Source: Bordetella parapertussis
GTDB taxonomy: Bacteria; Pseudomonadota; Gammaproteobacteria; Burkholderiales; Burkholderiaceae_B
NCBI GenBank assembly: GCA_945872285.1
Contig: CAMBZR010000086.1
Coordinates: forward strand, 1-12,904
DNA length: 12,904 bases
Direction: 5' to 3'
The translations under genes and the position numbers were made by a program. Below are positions 1 to 6,925 of the stretch, piece by piece (the stretch's first letter is position 1; every line of letters begins with the position of its first letter). A model generated the notes under the pieces. It did no database searches. It was not told the origin of the DNA and was given only the letters and a program-made list of their open reading frames with translations.

Positions 1-79
1 ACAAGGCTAAAAAGCTTGTCTAAAAAAACAATCGACTATAGTGGCTGATCTCTTGACAAAACAAAAGGCAACTACACCT

Positions 80-301
80 ATGCCAATTGATACATTCTTG
101 CTACTGACCTTCACACTATTGACGATTGCTCTTGTCGTGGTCGTGGTGCTTTATACCTTCATCATGCATCACGTTCGAACCTCAACTAAGCAGGCTAATT
201 TTGCACACCAGCCTTGGTTAGTCGATGTGGCCCTAGCGTGCGTTCCGTGGTTAATTGTGAGCCTTTTGATGTACCCAACGCTTAAAAAAATTTTCACTTA
301 A
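80..301 (+). CDS. Orphan subunit-II-like transmembrane hairpin protein
   Basis: A 73-residue two-helix membrane protein. Helix 1 is about residues 5-29 and helix 2 about residues 48-66. They are joined by a basic, histidine-containing loop, and the chain ends soon after helix 2 with the motif YPTLKKIFT. The layout (helix, basic loop, A-x-F-x-H, acidic residue, proline in helix 2, PTLK) resembles the N-terminal hairpin of cytochrome c oxidase subunit II (COX2_TM). No CuA domain follows, and the intact subunit II downstream has its own hairpin. I chose the ATG at 80 because a weak AAAAGG lies 12 nt upstream; an in-frame GTG at 41 would add 13 residues but has no ribosome site. It may be an accessory oxidase subunit or a remnant of a subunit II gene. 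Homology is inferred from pattern only. Confidence 0.6.
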   Translation: MPIDTFLLLTFTLLTIALVVVVVLYTFIMHHVRTSTKQANFAHQPWLVDVALACVPWLIVSLLMYPTLKKIFT

Positions 302-337
302 AGCTAAATCAAAACGATAAACTCAAAATGCTGTTAA

Positions 338-363
338 GGGTAAACCCGCAAAATTTATTTTGC
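338..363. repeat. Two adjacent small palindromes (hairpin pair)
   Basis: GGG-TAAA-CCC (338-347) is followed directly by the perfect 16-bp palindrome GCAAAATTTATTTTGC (348-363). They lie 37 nt after the stop of the hairpin-protein gene. There is no clear T-tract directly after them, so a rho-independent terminator is doubtful. An operator for a dimeric regulator is equally possible. Confidence 0.35.
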
Positions 364-541
364 ATAAATGCCGGACAAACAAACAAATATCTAATAAACT
401 CTGCGCAAGAATTAGCCTTTTCTTGGGCATGTAGGGTTCGCACCGGACTACATTCAGTTGCAAGCATGACAGATCAAAAATATAAAGTTATAGATCGTTA
501 ACTGCTCGACTGCTACATTGCTTCACTGTTTCTGTTTTTCC

Positions 542-570
542 TTGACAAGCAACTCTCGCCGCGGTAACAA
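542..570 (+). promoter_or_regulatory. Candidate promoter of the oxidase operon
   Basis: A perfect -35 hexamer TTGACA (542-547) is followed after 17 bp by TAACAA (565-570), a weak -10 (3 of 6 matches). A start near 577 would give a leader of about 36 nt before the coxB ATG. The spacing and position are ideal, but the -10 is poor, so this is a prediction only. Confidence 0.35.
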
Positions 571-612
571 CCGTTCATGTGGCGTTGATGTTCACAACGG
601 TGGCCCAACACT

Positions 613-1971
613 ATGGCTATAGCAATTGCATTAACTTTATTAGTTGTCGGCTCGGTTTTATTTCATCTGTTGAGCCCTTGGTACTTCACCCCAATCGCTT
701 CAAACTGGGGCGCGATGGATGAAACGATTAGCCTCACTTTTTGGGTCACGGGTATCGTTTTTATCGCCGTCAATTTGTTCGTTGTGTTCTGCGTCATTCG
801 TTTTCGACAGAAAAAAGGTAGCAAAGCAGCCTACGAGCCCGAGAATACGAAGCTCGAGTGGTGGCTCATCGGTATCACAACAATCGGCATCGCCTCAATG
901 TTGACCCCAGGCCTGTTCGTGTGGGCCAATTTCGTGACCGTTCCACAAGATGCGGCAATTGTTGAAGCGGTCGGAAAACAATGGCACTGGAGCTATCGCT
1001 TTCCGGGTCAAGACGGCAAGCTCGGCACGGTAGATGCAAAATTCATCAATGATCAAAATCCGTTTGGCATCGATCCCAACGATCCAAACGGTCGAGACGA
1101 CATCCTGATTAGCCATCCAGACCTCCATTTACCGCTAGGTAAGCCTGTCAAGGTATTACTGCGCTCGGTCGATGTGCTGCACAATTTTGCGGTCCCTCAA
1201 TTTCGTGCCAAGATGGATCTGGTCCCAGGGACCTTGACTTATATTTGGCTCACGCCTACGCGCGAGGGTGCTTTTGACCTGTTGTGTAACGAATTGTGCG
1301 GCGTCGGACACTATGTCATGCGCGGTAAGGTTGTTGTGCAACCCGAAGCAGAATTTACGACTTGGTTAAGCAGCTTTCCGACCTACGCACAGACCCAGCT
1401 TGACCAAAAAGGCGATTTACAACTTGGTAAAGCCTCTTACGCCGTGTGTGCAGCCTGTCATGGCGCTCAAGCAGAAGGCAACAAAGCTTTAAACGCCCCT
1501 AAACTAAATGGCCAGAGTGAGTGGTACCTGAGACGCCAATTACAAAATTACAAAATCGGCGCGCGCGGTACGCACGAACTTGACGTCTTTGGAAAAATGA
1601 TGGCACCAATGGCTGCGACCTTGCCAGATGCCGCTGCCATTGCCAACGTCAGTGCTTTCATCCATTCTTTACCTGATACGCGTGCACCTGCGATGGTCAA
1701 GGGTAACGCGGGCAAAGGACAAGACCTCTTCAATGCAACCTGCAGCGCTTGTCACGGAGCGGCCGGTATGGGGGTTCAGGCAACCAACGCACCACGCCTG
1801 CAGTCGATAGATGACTGGTACCTGGTGGCCCAGCTCAATCATTTCAAGAAAGGGATTCGCGGGGGACATGCGAAAGATATGTATGGACCGCAAATGTCAA
1901 ACGTCGCAGCTTTTTTGAACGACGACCAAATCATCAATGACCTAGTCGCGTACATCAATACCCTACGATGA
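613..1971 (+). CDS. coxB: Cytochrome c oxidase subunit II with CuA and two cytochrome c domains
   Basis: A 452-residue membrane-anchored subunit II that accepts electrons at the periplasmic face and passes them to subunit I. Residues 1-20 are hydrophobic; two helices (about 42-63 and 83-106) form the anchor. The cupredoxin domain (about 110-250) carries the CuA ligands H190, C225, E227, C229, H233 and M236. Two class I cytochrome c domains follow: C279-x2-C282-H283 with M330 as likely axial ligand, and C377-x2-C380-H381 with M428. The two heme domains resemble each other throughout (for example NAP-K/R-L, WYL, QL, G-x-R-G), so they look like an internal duplication. Classic caa3 subunit II has one such domain. 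The ATG at 613 has a GGTGG nine nt upstream, and the N-terminus suits the alternative-oxidase family. It is the first gene of the operon, 58 nt before subunit I. Confidence 0.95.
   Translation: MAIAIALTLLVVGSVLFHLLSPWYFTPIASNWGAMDETISLTFWVTGIVFIAVNLFVVFCVIRFRQKKGSKAAYEPENTKLEWWLIGITTIGIASMLTPGLFVWANFVTVPQDAAIVEAVGKQWHWSYRFPGQDGKLGTVDAKFINDQNPFGIDPNDPNGRDDILISHPDLHLPLGKPVKVLLRSVDVLHNFAVPQFRAKMDLVPGTLTYIWLTPTREGAFDLLCNELCGVGHYVMRGKVVVQPEAEFTTWLSSFPTYAQTQLDQKGDLQLGKASYAVCAACHGAQAEGNKALNAPKLNGQSEWYLRRQLQNYKIGARGTHELDVFGKMMAPMAATLPDAAAIANVSAFIHSLPDTRAPAMVKGNAGKGQDLFNATCSACHGAAGMGVQATNAPRLQSIDDWYLVAQLNHFKKGIRGGHAKDMYGPQMSNVAAFLNDDQIINDLVAYINTLR
1414..1968 (+). repeat. Tandem-duplicated cytochrome c domains inside coxB
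   Basis: Residues 268-355 (1414-1677) and 365-452 (1705-1968) align end to end: CxxCHGA, then NAP-K/R-L, then D/E-WYL-x2-QL, then a G-x-R-G stretch, a methionine, and AAxL. They are joined by about nine residues. The conserved order points to duplication of one c4-like heme domain, now diverged. Confidence 0.75.
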
Positions 1972-2029
1972 TTCGCCTGCTAAGTTGTCACGCATGAGTT
2001 TAGCTATCTTGTAAAGACAGGAGATATTG

Positions 2030-3829
2030 ATGGATCACGTATCACACGACGCCTCTGACTTGGCTCCACCTAACGAATTAGGTGAAATGGAGCTCTATCA
2101 TCCCAAGACGTTTTTGGGAAAATATGTATGGAGCCAGGACGCAAAGGTCATTGCTATTCAATATTCAATCACTGCGATAGCAATTGGCCTGGTCGCGTTG
2201 GTGTTGTCTTGGCTGATGCGTCTGCAGCTGGGTTTTCCCAATACGTTTACCTTCATCAATCCTAGTAACTATCTTCAGTTCGTGACCTTACACGGCATGA
2301 TCATGGTGGTCTACCTCTTGACCGCACTGTTTTTGGGTGGCTTCGGAAATTATTTGATACCACTCATGGTCGGCGCACGCGACATGGTGTTTCCGTATTT
2401 GAATATGCTTAGTTACTGGATTTATCTTTTTGCCGTGATCTTGTTGTGCGCAAGCTTTTTTGTTCCAGGAGGGCCAACCGGATCGGGATGGACACTTTAT
2501 CCTCCGCAAGCGATTCTTGAAGGAACCCCGGGCTCGCGGGAAGGCATCATTTTGATGCTTATCTCGCTGATGTTTTTTATTGTCGGTTTTACGATGGGCG
2601 GCCTGAACTATGTCGTGACTATCTTACAAGCGCGTACGCGCGGCATGACGATGATGCGTCTTCCCCTCACCATCTGGGGAATTTTTACAGCGACCATTCT
2701 TGCGCTGCTGGCTTTTCCGGCACTGTTTGTCAGCGCCTTGATGATGTTGCTCGATCTCTGTTTAGGCACAAGCTTTTTTATGCCCGCAATTGTGTCGCTG
2801 GGCAGACCAGGTGAACACGTCGGTGGCAACCCCTTATTGTTTCAACACTTGTTTTGGTTCTTTGGTCATCCAGAAGTCTATATCGTTGCGCTGCCTGCCT
2901 TTGGAATTGTTTCAGACTTAATCAGTGTGCACGCCAGAAAGAATATTTTTGGTTACAGAATGATGGTGTGGGCCATTGTCATTATTGGCGGCCTGAGTTT
3001 TGTGGTTTGGGCGCACCACATGTATGTCAGCGGAATGAACCCCTACTTTGGTTTCTTTTTTGCAACCACCACGCTGATCATTGCGATTCCTACGGCGCTC
3101 AAAGTCTATAACTGGGTCCTAACGCTCTGGCGAGGCAATATCCAATTAACCGTCCCGATGCTGTTTGCGCTAGGTTTTATCTTCGCCTTCATTCATGGCG
3201 GGCTCACAGGTTTATTTCTAGGCAATGTCACGGTCAGTGTTCCGCTCTCTGACACCATGTTTGTCGTGGCACACTTTCATATGGTCATGGCCGTGGCGCC
3301 CATCATGGTTGTATTTGGAGCAATCTACCACTGGTATCCCAAAATGACGGGCCGATTAATGAATGTCAAGATGGGGAAAATCCATTTCTGGGTGACCTTT
3401 TTAGGAACGTATGCGATTTATTTGCCTATGCACTATTTAGGTTTCCTTGGCGTGCCGCGTCGCTATTTCGCAATCGAAGGTACAAGTTTTATTCCTGACT
3501 CTGTGCAGCACCTGAATGCCTCGATCACGATTGCAGCCTTAATCGTTGGCGTCTTTCAAGCAATATTTTTATACAACTTATTTTGGAGCTACTTTAAGGG
3601 TGAGCCGTCAGGTGACAATCCCTGGAAAGCCACCACACTCGAGTGGCAAACCGCGCACACGCCACCGATACATGGCAATTTTGGTGACACCTTACCGCCC
3701 GTCTATCGTTGGGCTTACGACTTTAGCGTGCCAGGGGTCAAGGAAGACTTCATCCCCCAGAATGTCGCACCCAAAGATGTGGTGTATGAAAGCGCCACAT
3801 CGACTCCTCACGGCCAGCGAACATCATGA
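2030..3829 (+). CDS. ctaD: Cytochrome c oxidase subunit I (A1-type, heme a-a3/CuB)
   Basis: The 599-residue catalytic subunit, with about 12 membrane helices, reduces O2 and pumps protons. Visible ligands: H88 and H417 for heme a, H415 for heme a3, H280, H329 and H330 for CuB. Y284 and E282 lie in the HPEVY motif, so this is type A1. D-channel residues N107, D118 and N125 and K-channel K358 are present, as are R64 (heme a formyl contact) and the propionate arginines R477-R478. Odd points: the loop before HPEVY reads LDLCLGTSFF instead of the usual D-R motif and is longer, and the Mg-site His-Asp pair is S407-D408. An AGGAG six nt before the ATG at 2030 fixes the start; a TTG just upstream is unlikely. 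The stop overlaps the next start by 4 nt (ATGA), so translation is probably coupled. Confidence 0.96.
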   Translation: MDHVSHDASDLAPPNELGEMELYHPKTFLGKYVWSQDAKVIAIQYSITAIAIGLVALVLSWLMRLQLGFPNTFTFINPSNYLQFVTLHGMIMVVYLLTALFLGGFGNYLIPLMVGARDMVFPYLNMLSYWIYLFAVILLCASFFVPGGPTGSGWTLYPPQAILEGTPGSREGIILMLISLMFFIVGFTMGGLNYVVTILQARTRGMTMMRLPLTIWGIFTATILALLAFPALFVSALMMLLDLCLGTSFFMPAIVSLGRPGEHVGGNPLLFQHLFWFFGHPEVYIVALPAFGIVSDLISVHARKNIFGYRMMVWAIVIIGGLSFVVWAHHMYVSGMNPYFGFFFATTTLIIAIPTALKVYNWVLTLWRGNIQLTVPMLFALGFIFAFIHGGLTGLFLGNVTVSVPLSDTMFVVAHFHMVMAVAPIMVVFGAIYHWYPKMTGRLMNVKMGKIHFWVTFLGTYAIYLPMHYLGFLGVPRRYFAIEGTSFIPDSVQHLNASITIAALIVGVFQAIFLYNLFWSYFKGEPSGDNPWKATTLEWQTAHTPPIHGNFGDTLPPVYRWAYDFSVPGVKEDFIPQNVAPKDVVYESATSTPHGQRTS

Positions 3830-4482
3830 GCATCATCAAAAGCTTGATGGCTAAGCCTTGGACGGCTGAGCAGACCTTAATCGATAATCGCTACCCAGGC
3901 GATGTCTCAGAACGCCCGGTGAAGCGGCTGGCGCTCAGAGTATTTTTAGGCGTGGTCGCCGTGTTGTTTATTTTGTTGATTGTCGCGTATGCCGGTCGCA
4001 TGGGCTACTCTGACTGGCGCCCTGTGCCCCAACTCTCGCTTCTGTGGGTGAACACCGGTGCACTCTTACTTGCCAGTCTTGCCTTCGAACTCTCACGCTA
4101 CGCGCTGAACCATAACCGCTTGCAAACCATGCGTGTGAGCCTACTGGCTGGCGGCGCTCTGACCATCGTGTTTCTGTTTGGGCAAATGCTTGCGTGGCGA
4201 CAACTCACCACCATGTCATATTTTGATATCACGATCCCTGCCATCGGATTTTTTTATATCTTGACTGGTTTGCATGCGTTGCACATGGTCGGCGGCTTAT
4301 TCGTCTGGGGCAACACCGTCCCTAAAGTGTGGAACAACTTTGATCGTGTCAAAGTCAGGCAAACCGTTGATCTCTGTGCAACGTACTGGAACTTTCTATT
4401 ATTAGTTTGGGTAGTCATGTTTGGCTTGCTTTTTTCAGGGGACAACCTCGACGCACTTTTAAAATTTTGCGGCATTAAGTAA
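3826..4482 (+). CDS. Divergent subunit III-like protein (first of two)
   Basis: A 218-residue membrane protein of the heme-copper oxidase subunit III family. About five helices are visible (roughly 34-56, 69-90, 103-122, 135-158, 182-202). The helix around 140-155 has the family motif FYILTGLHALHMVGG, and the last helix has YWNFLLLVW, a variant of the usual YWHFVDxVW, so the terminal His and Asp are lost. It starts inside the subunit I stop codon (ATGA overlap); a second ATG at 3847 has no ribosome site. It is 15 nt from a canonical subunit III. By position and type it matches the CoxO/CoxP pair reported for the alternative oxidase of Bradyrhizobium. Its role is probably structural, stabilising subunit I; I cannot tell whether both proteins are in one complex. 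Confidence 0.85.
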   Translation: MSIIKSLMAKPWTAEQTLIDNRYPGDVSERPVKRLALRVFLGVVAVLFILLIVAYAGRMGYSDWRPVPQLSLLWVNTGALLLASLAFELSRYALNHNRLQTMRVSLLAGGALTIVFLFGQMLAWRQLTTMSYFDITIPAIGFFYILTGLHALHMVGGLFVWGNTVPKVWNNFDRVKVRQTVDLCATYWNFLLLVWVVMFGLLFSGDNLDALLKFCGIK

Positions 4483-4497
4483 AAAAGGTTCAAACTC

Positions 4498-5223
4498 ATG
4501 ACCCAAGCGCATTCGCATAGTCACACCGCACTGCCAGTCCATCCGGCCGATCCTAAAGGCTTTGTCGCAGATTGGTCTTCGGACCAAATCGCGTTCAAAA
4601 AGGTGCCGTGGGGCAAGGTCATGATGTGGATTTTTCTTGTCAGCGACACCTTCATTTTTAGTGTGTTCCTGATTTCGTATATGACGGTACGGATGTCTTC
4701 TGTTGTGCCGTGGCCCAATCCAAGTGAAGTCTTTGCTTTAGAAATCGCCGGCAGTCACGTGCCACTGGTGTTGATCGCGATTATGACTTTTATCTTGATT
4801 AGCAGCAGCGGCACCATGGCAATGGCTGTTAATTTTGGCTATCGAAAAAATCGTAAGGTCACCTTTATTTTGCTCGTCATCACAGCGCTTCTTGGGGCCT
4901 CTTTCGTTGGCATGCAGGTCTTCGAATGGAGCAAACTGATTATTGAAGAAGGCGTGCGACCCTGGAGTAATCCAATGGGCGCTCATCAATTTGGCGCTGC
5001 TTTTTTTATGATCACCGGTTTTCACGGTACCCACGTGACCATTGGCGTCATCTTTCTAGTCATTGTAGCGGTCAAAGTCTATCGCGGTGATCTTGATCAC
5101 GAACGCCCAGGATTTTTGACGGGCCGACGTGGCAATTACGAAGTCGTCGAAATCATGGGCCTGTATTGGCACTTTGTCGACTTAGTGTGGGTATTCATCT
5201 TCGCATTTTTTTATCTCTGGTAG
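4498..5223 (+). CDS. coxC: Cytochrome c oxidase subunit III (canonical member)
   Basis: A 241-residue integral membrane subunit with five helices after a soluble N-terminus of about 40 residues. The N-terminus is rich in histidine (HSHSH at 5-9). Motifs: FLVSDTFIFSVFLISY near 47-62, where the family usually has Ser-Glu and here has Ser-Asp; MITGFHGTHV near 171-180; and GLYWHFVDLVWVF near the C-terminus. In this family the protein binds lipid and supports proton uptake into subunit I rather than carrying redox centres. AAAGG lies nine nt before the ATG. The gene is in the operon between the divergent subunit III and subunit IV. The histidine cluster could bind metal, but that is only a guess. 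Confidence 0.92.
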   Translation: MTQAHSHSHTALPVHPADPKGFVADWSSDQIAFKKVPWGKVMMWIFLVSDTFIFSVFLISYMTVRMSSVVPWPNPSEVFALEIAGSHVPLVLIAIMTFILISSSGTMAMAVNFGYRKNRKVTFILLVITALLGASFVGMQVFEWSKLIIEEGVRPWSNPMGAHQFGAAFFMITGFHGTHVTIGVIFLVIVAVKVYRGDLDHERPGFLTGRRGNYEVVEIMGLYWHFVDLVWVFIFAFFYLW

Positions 5224-5231
5224 GAGACTGT

Positions 5232-5549
5232 ATGGAACACGCGGCAGACCAACAGCACCCAATTGGTGTTTATCTCAAGATATGGGCGTTGCTATTTGTC
5301 CTGAGCGCAGCTTCGTACGCAGTCGATTATTTTCATTTTGAAGGCTATCTCAGATGGTCACTCATTTTGATTTTTATGCTGTTAAAAGCGGGCTTGATTG
5401 TTGCCGTTTTTATGCACATGATGTGGGAACCCATAGCCTTGATCTACACCATCTTGATCCCCCCCTTGTTACTCGTTGTTTTTATCGGTATTGGCGCCCT
5501 TGAAGCGGATTACACATTTTTCTTAAGAAGTATTTTTTTCTCACCGTAA
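5232..5549 (+). CDS. Cytochrome c oxidase subunit IV-like small membrane protein
   Basis: A 105-residue protein with three helices (about 11-34, 41-64, 68-90). The second helix carries K-x-GLIVAVFMHMMWE, the hallmark of the bacterial cytochrome oxidase subunit IV family (COX4_pro type). The start at 5232 is chosen because GGAG (5223-5226) sits five to six nt upstream; it begins only eight nt after the subunit III stop. An upstream in-frame ATG at 5166 lies inside subunit III and has no support. Members of the family are accessory subunits that help assemble or stabilise the oxidase. It is the last oxidase subunit before a weak hairpin-plus-T-run. Confidence 0.85.
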   Translation: MEHAADQQHPIGVYLKIWALLFVLSAASYAVDYFHFEGYLRWSLILIFMLLKAGLIVAVFMHMMWEPIALIYTILIPPLLLVVFIGIGALEADYTFFLRSIFFSP

Positions 5550-5559
5550 TGTTCAAGGC

Positions 5560-5582
5560 TAGCGCAACGCTAACAGTTTTTT
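5560..5582 (+). terminator. Weak candidate terminator after subunit IV
   Basis: TAGCG-CAA-CGCTA forms a 5-bp stem with a 3-nt loop. Four bases later there is a run of six T (5577-5582). The short stem and the gap before the T-run make it weak, so read-through into the cytochrome c gene is likely. Confidence 0.35.
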
Positions 5583-5609
5583 AATCTGCTCGATGTGAAA
5601 AGACTTTCT

Positions 5610-6116
5610 ATGATGAAAAAATTCTTTACCGTTAATCTGTGCATCATGTGGGGCATCTTGGCTGCACTGATGTTGATGGCCGCAATGCTCGTCCTTCATC
5701 ATCGCGATATTCCGGCAGAGGTTGAAACGCATCGTCGCAATCTGATCGGCACTGGCATGACAACGGCTGACCGTATCGCACCCGTTGCAAAATTCGTGAT
5801 GGCAGGCGCGGCTAAAGCTTCAACTGAACCTGCACAAGCGAGTGTTGTCGTGCAAGTCAAAGACCGCGATGGGCAACAGGTGTATCAAGCAAGTTGCGTC
5901 GCTTGCCATGGCACTGGCATTGCGGGCGCACCCAAAGTTGGTGATAAAGGTCAGTGGGCCACACGCGTCGCGGCTGGCACTGAGGCGTTATACCGCAATG
6001 CGCTGGTAGGCACACAGAGCCCTGCCGGGGTCATGCCGGCTAAGGGCGGAAACCCAAGCCTGAGTGATCAAGAAGTCAAAGCGGCCGTCGACTTTATGGT
6101 TGCGCAAAATAAGTAA
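5610..6116 (+). CDS. Membrane-anchored monoheme cytochrome c (c5-like)
   Basis: A 168-residue protein. Residues about 6-28 form one hydrophobic helix, probably an uncleaved anchor. A linker of about 60 residues rich in Ala follows, then a class I heme domain: C96-x2-C99-H100, and M142 in VMPAKGG as the likely sixth ligand. The segment RIAPVAKF before the domain and the MPxKGG motif resemble cytochrome c5. It is probably an electron carrier tethered at the periplasmic face, and its place directly after the oxidase genes suggests it feeds the diheme tail of subunit II. The ATG at 5610 is preferred over the GTG at 5595 or ATG at 5613; ribosome sites are weak for all three. It is separated by 60 nt from subunit IV. 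Confidence 0.85.
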   Translation: MMKKFFTVNLCIMWGILAALMLMAAMLVLHHRDIPAEVETHRRNLIGTGMTTADRIAPVAKFVMAGAAKASTEPAQASVVVQVKDRDGQQVYQASCVACHGTGIAGAPKVGDKGQWATRVAAGTEALYRNALVGTQSPAGVMPAKGGNPSLSDQEVKAAVDFMVAQNK

Positions 6117-6144
6117 ACTCGTCGTGCGAGTGCCTCCAAGAGGC
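6117..6144. terminator. Tandem hairpins between convergent genes
   Basis: ACTCG-TCGTG-CGAGT (6117-6131) begins right after the cytochrome c stop codon. It is followed at once by GCCTC-CAA-GAGGC (6132-6144). Both stems are perfect 5 bp. There is no T-run on the + strand; on the - strand the sequence after the hairpins is T-rich. Their place between convergent genes suggests a bidirectional terminator or 3' end stabiliser. Confidence 0.4.
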
Positions 6145-6175
6145 TAACACCAAACTTCAGCTGAGGGATCACTGC

Positions 6176-6880
6176 TTAACGCACGTCCTTCATCCCCGCA
6201 TACAACTGCTTAAACACGCTAAAGCGCTGTGAGATCAACGCGGCGTCCAGCGGCACCAAGTATGTCGCGTAATGCCTTGCTTGCGGGTCGATTAAGTAGA
6301 GCGATGCCGAATGAGAGACCGAATAACTCCCTGAAGCGTTTTTTTTCGTAAGCTCGTACGGTGCGGCGAGCTGATTCGCCAAGTTTCGGATCTGTAAATC
6401 AGAACCCGAGAGCCCCAAAAAGTGACGGTCAAAATGCTGCACGTATTGCTTGAGCACGGCTGGCGTGTCGCGCTCTGGATCCACCGTGATTAAGATAAAA
6501 TTTACGTCTTTCGCGTCAGCACGGTCACGTAATAAGGCGTCACGAAATTCAGTCATCACTGAAAGAGTGGTGGGGCAAATATCTGGACAATAGGTAAAAC
6601 CAAAGACAATAAACGTCCATTTATTCGTTAAATTTTTTACCGTAAACGGCCGCTCTTCGCCGTCGATCAGCTCAAAGTCGACAATCGGCCGAGGCGGTAA
6701 CACCATGGATGCGACTCGGTCGACCAGAAATGTGGCGCCCGATCGTCCAAAGCGCTCTGAGGTGAAAAAATAAAGCATAAGAAGACAGACTGCCACCAAC
6801 AGAAGAACTGTAGTGAGCCCGGCTTTGTGCTTTTTGCTGATTATTGCAACACCATTTTTCGCGACGACTTCAGGCAACAA
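6176..6880 (-). CDS. SCO1/SenC/PrrC-family copper chaperone
   Basis: A 234-residue protein anchored by one helix (about 20-40), with a periplasmic thioredoxin-like domain. The copper/redox residues are C98 and C102 in FTYCPDICPTT and H190 in VSHSAS, with DPERDTP at 134-140. SCO proteins deliver copper to, or keep reduced, the CuA site of subunit II, which fits the adjacent convergent oxidase operon. Most of the reading frame is clear, but the start is not: TTG at 6880 or 6877 are the only start-type codons that keep the anchor, no Shine-Dalgarno is seen, and a nearby ATG is out of frame. It lies 45 nt after the unknown membrane protein on the same strand, so it is probably co-transcribed with it. 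Confidence 0.92.
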   Translation of the reverse strand: MLPEVVAKNGVAIISKKHKAGLTTVLLLVAVCLLMLYFFTSERFGRSGATFLVDRVASMVLPPRPIVDFELIDGEERPFTVKNLTNKWTFIVFGFTYCPDICPTTLSVMTEFRDALLRDRADAKDVNFILITVDPERDTPAVLKQYVQHFDRHFLGLSGSDLQIRNLANQLAAPYELTKKNASGSYSVSHSASLYLIDPQARHYATYLVPLDAALISQRFSVFKQLYAGMKDVR

Positions 6881-6925
6881 GTGCGCATACCGTTGGGGTG
6901 AGTGTGATCGGTTGAGAACGACCGC

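Larger units (their letters stand above)
302..612. other. Intergenic region upstream of the oxidase operon
   Basis: This 311-bp stretch has no convincing gene. It holds an AT-rich palindrome pair near its left end (338-363) and a candidate sigma70-type promoter near its right end (542-570), both listed separately. A short imperfect hairpin around 431-453 has a tRNA-like loop but no tRNA around it. The size and content suit a regulatory region for coxB and the genes after it. Confidence 0.5.

Noticed and set aside
1..30. Imperfect hairpin at the left edge followed by an A-run
   Set aside because: The T-run needed for a terminator is absent on the + strand, and the left flank is outside the window, so it cannot be judged.
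431..453. tRNA-like TpsiC loop (GGTTCGCACC) in a small hairpin
   Set aside because: No acceptor, D or anticodon arms can be drawn around it, so it is not a tRNA.
2854..3111. 85-residue frame on the + strand inside subunit I
   Set aside because: It is a shadow of a strongly conserved coding frame, with no family signal.
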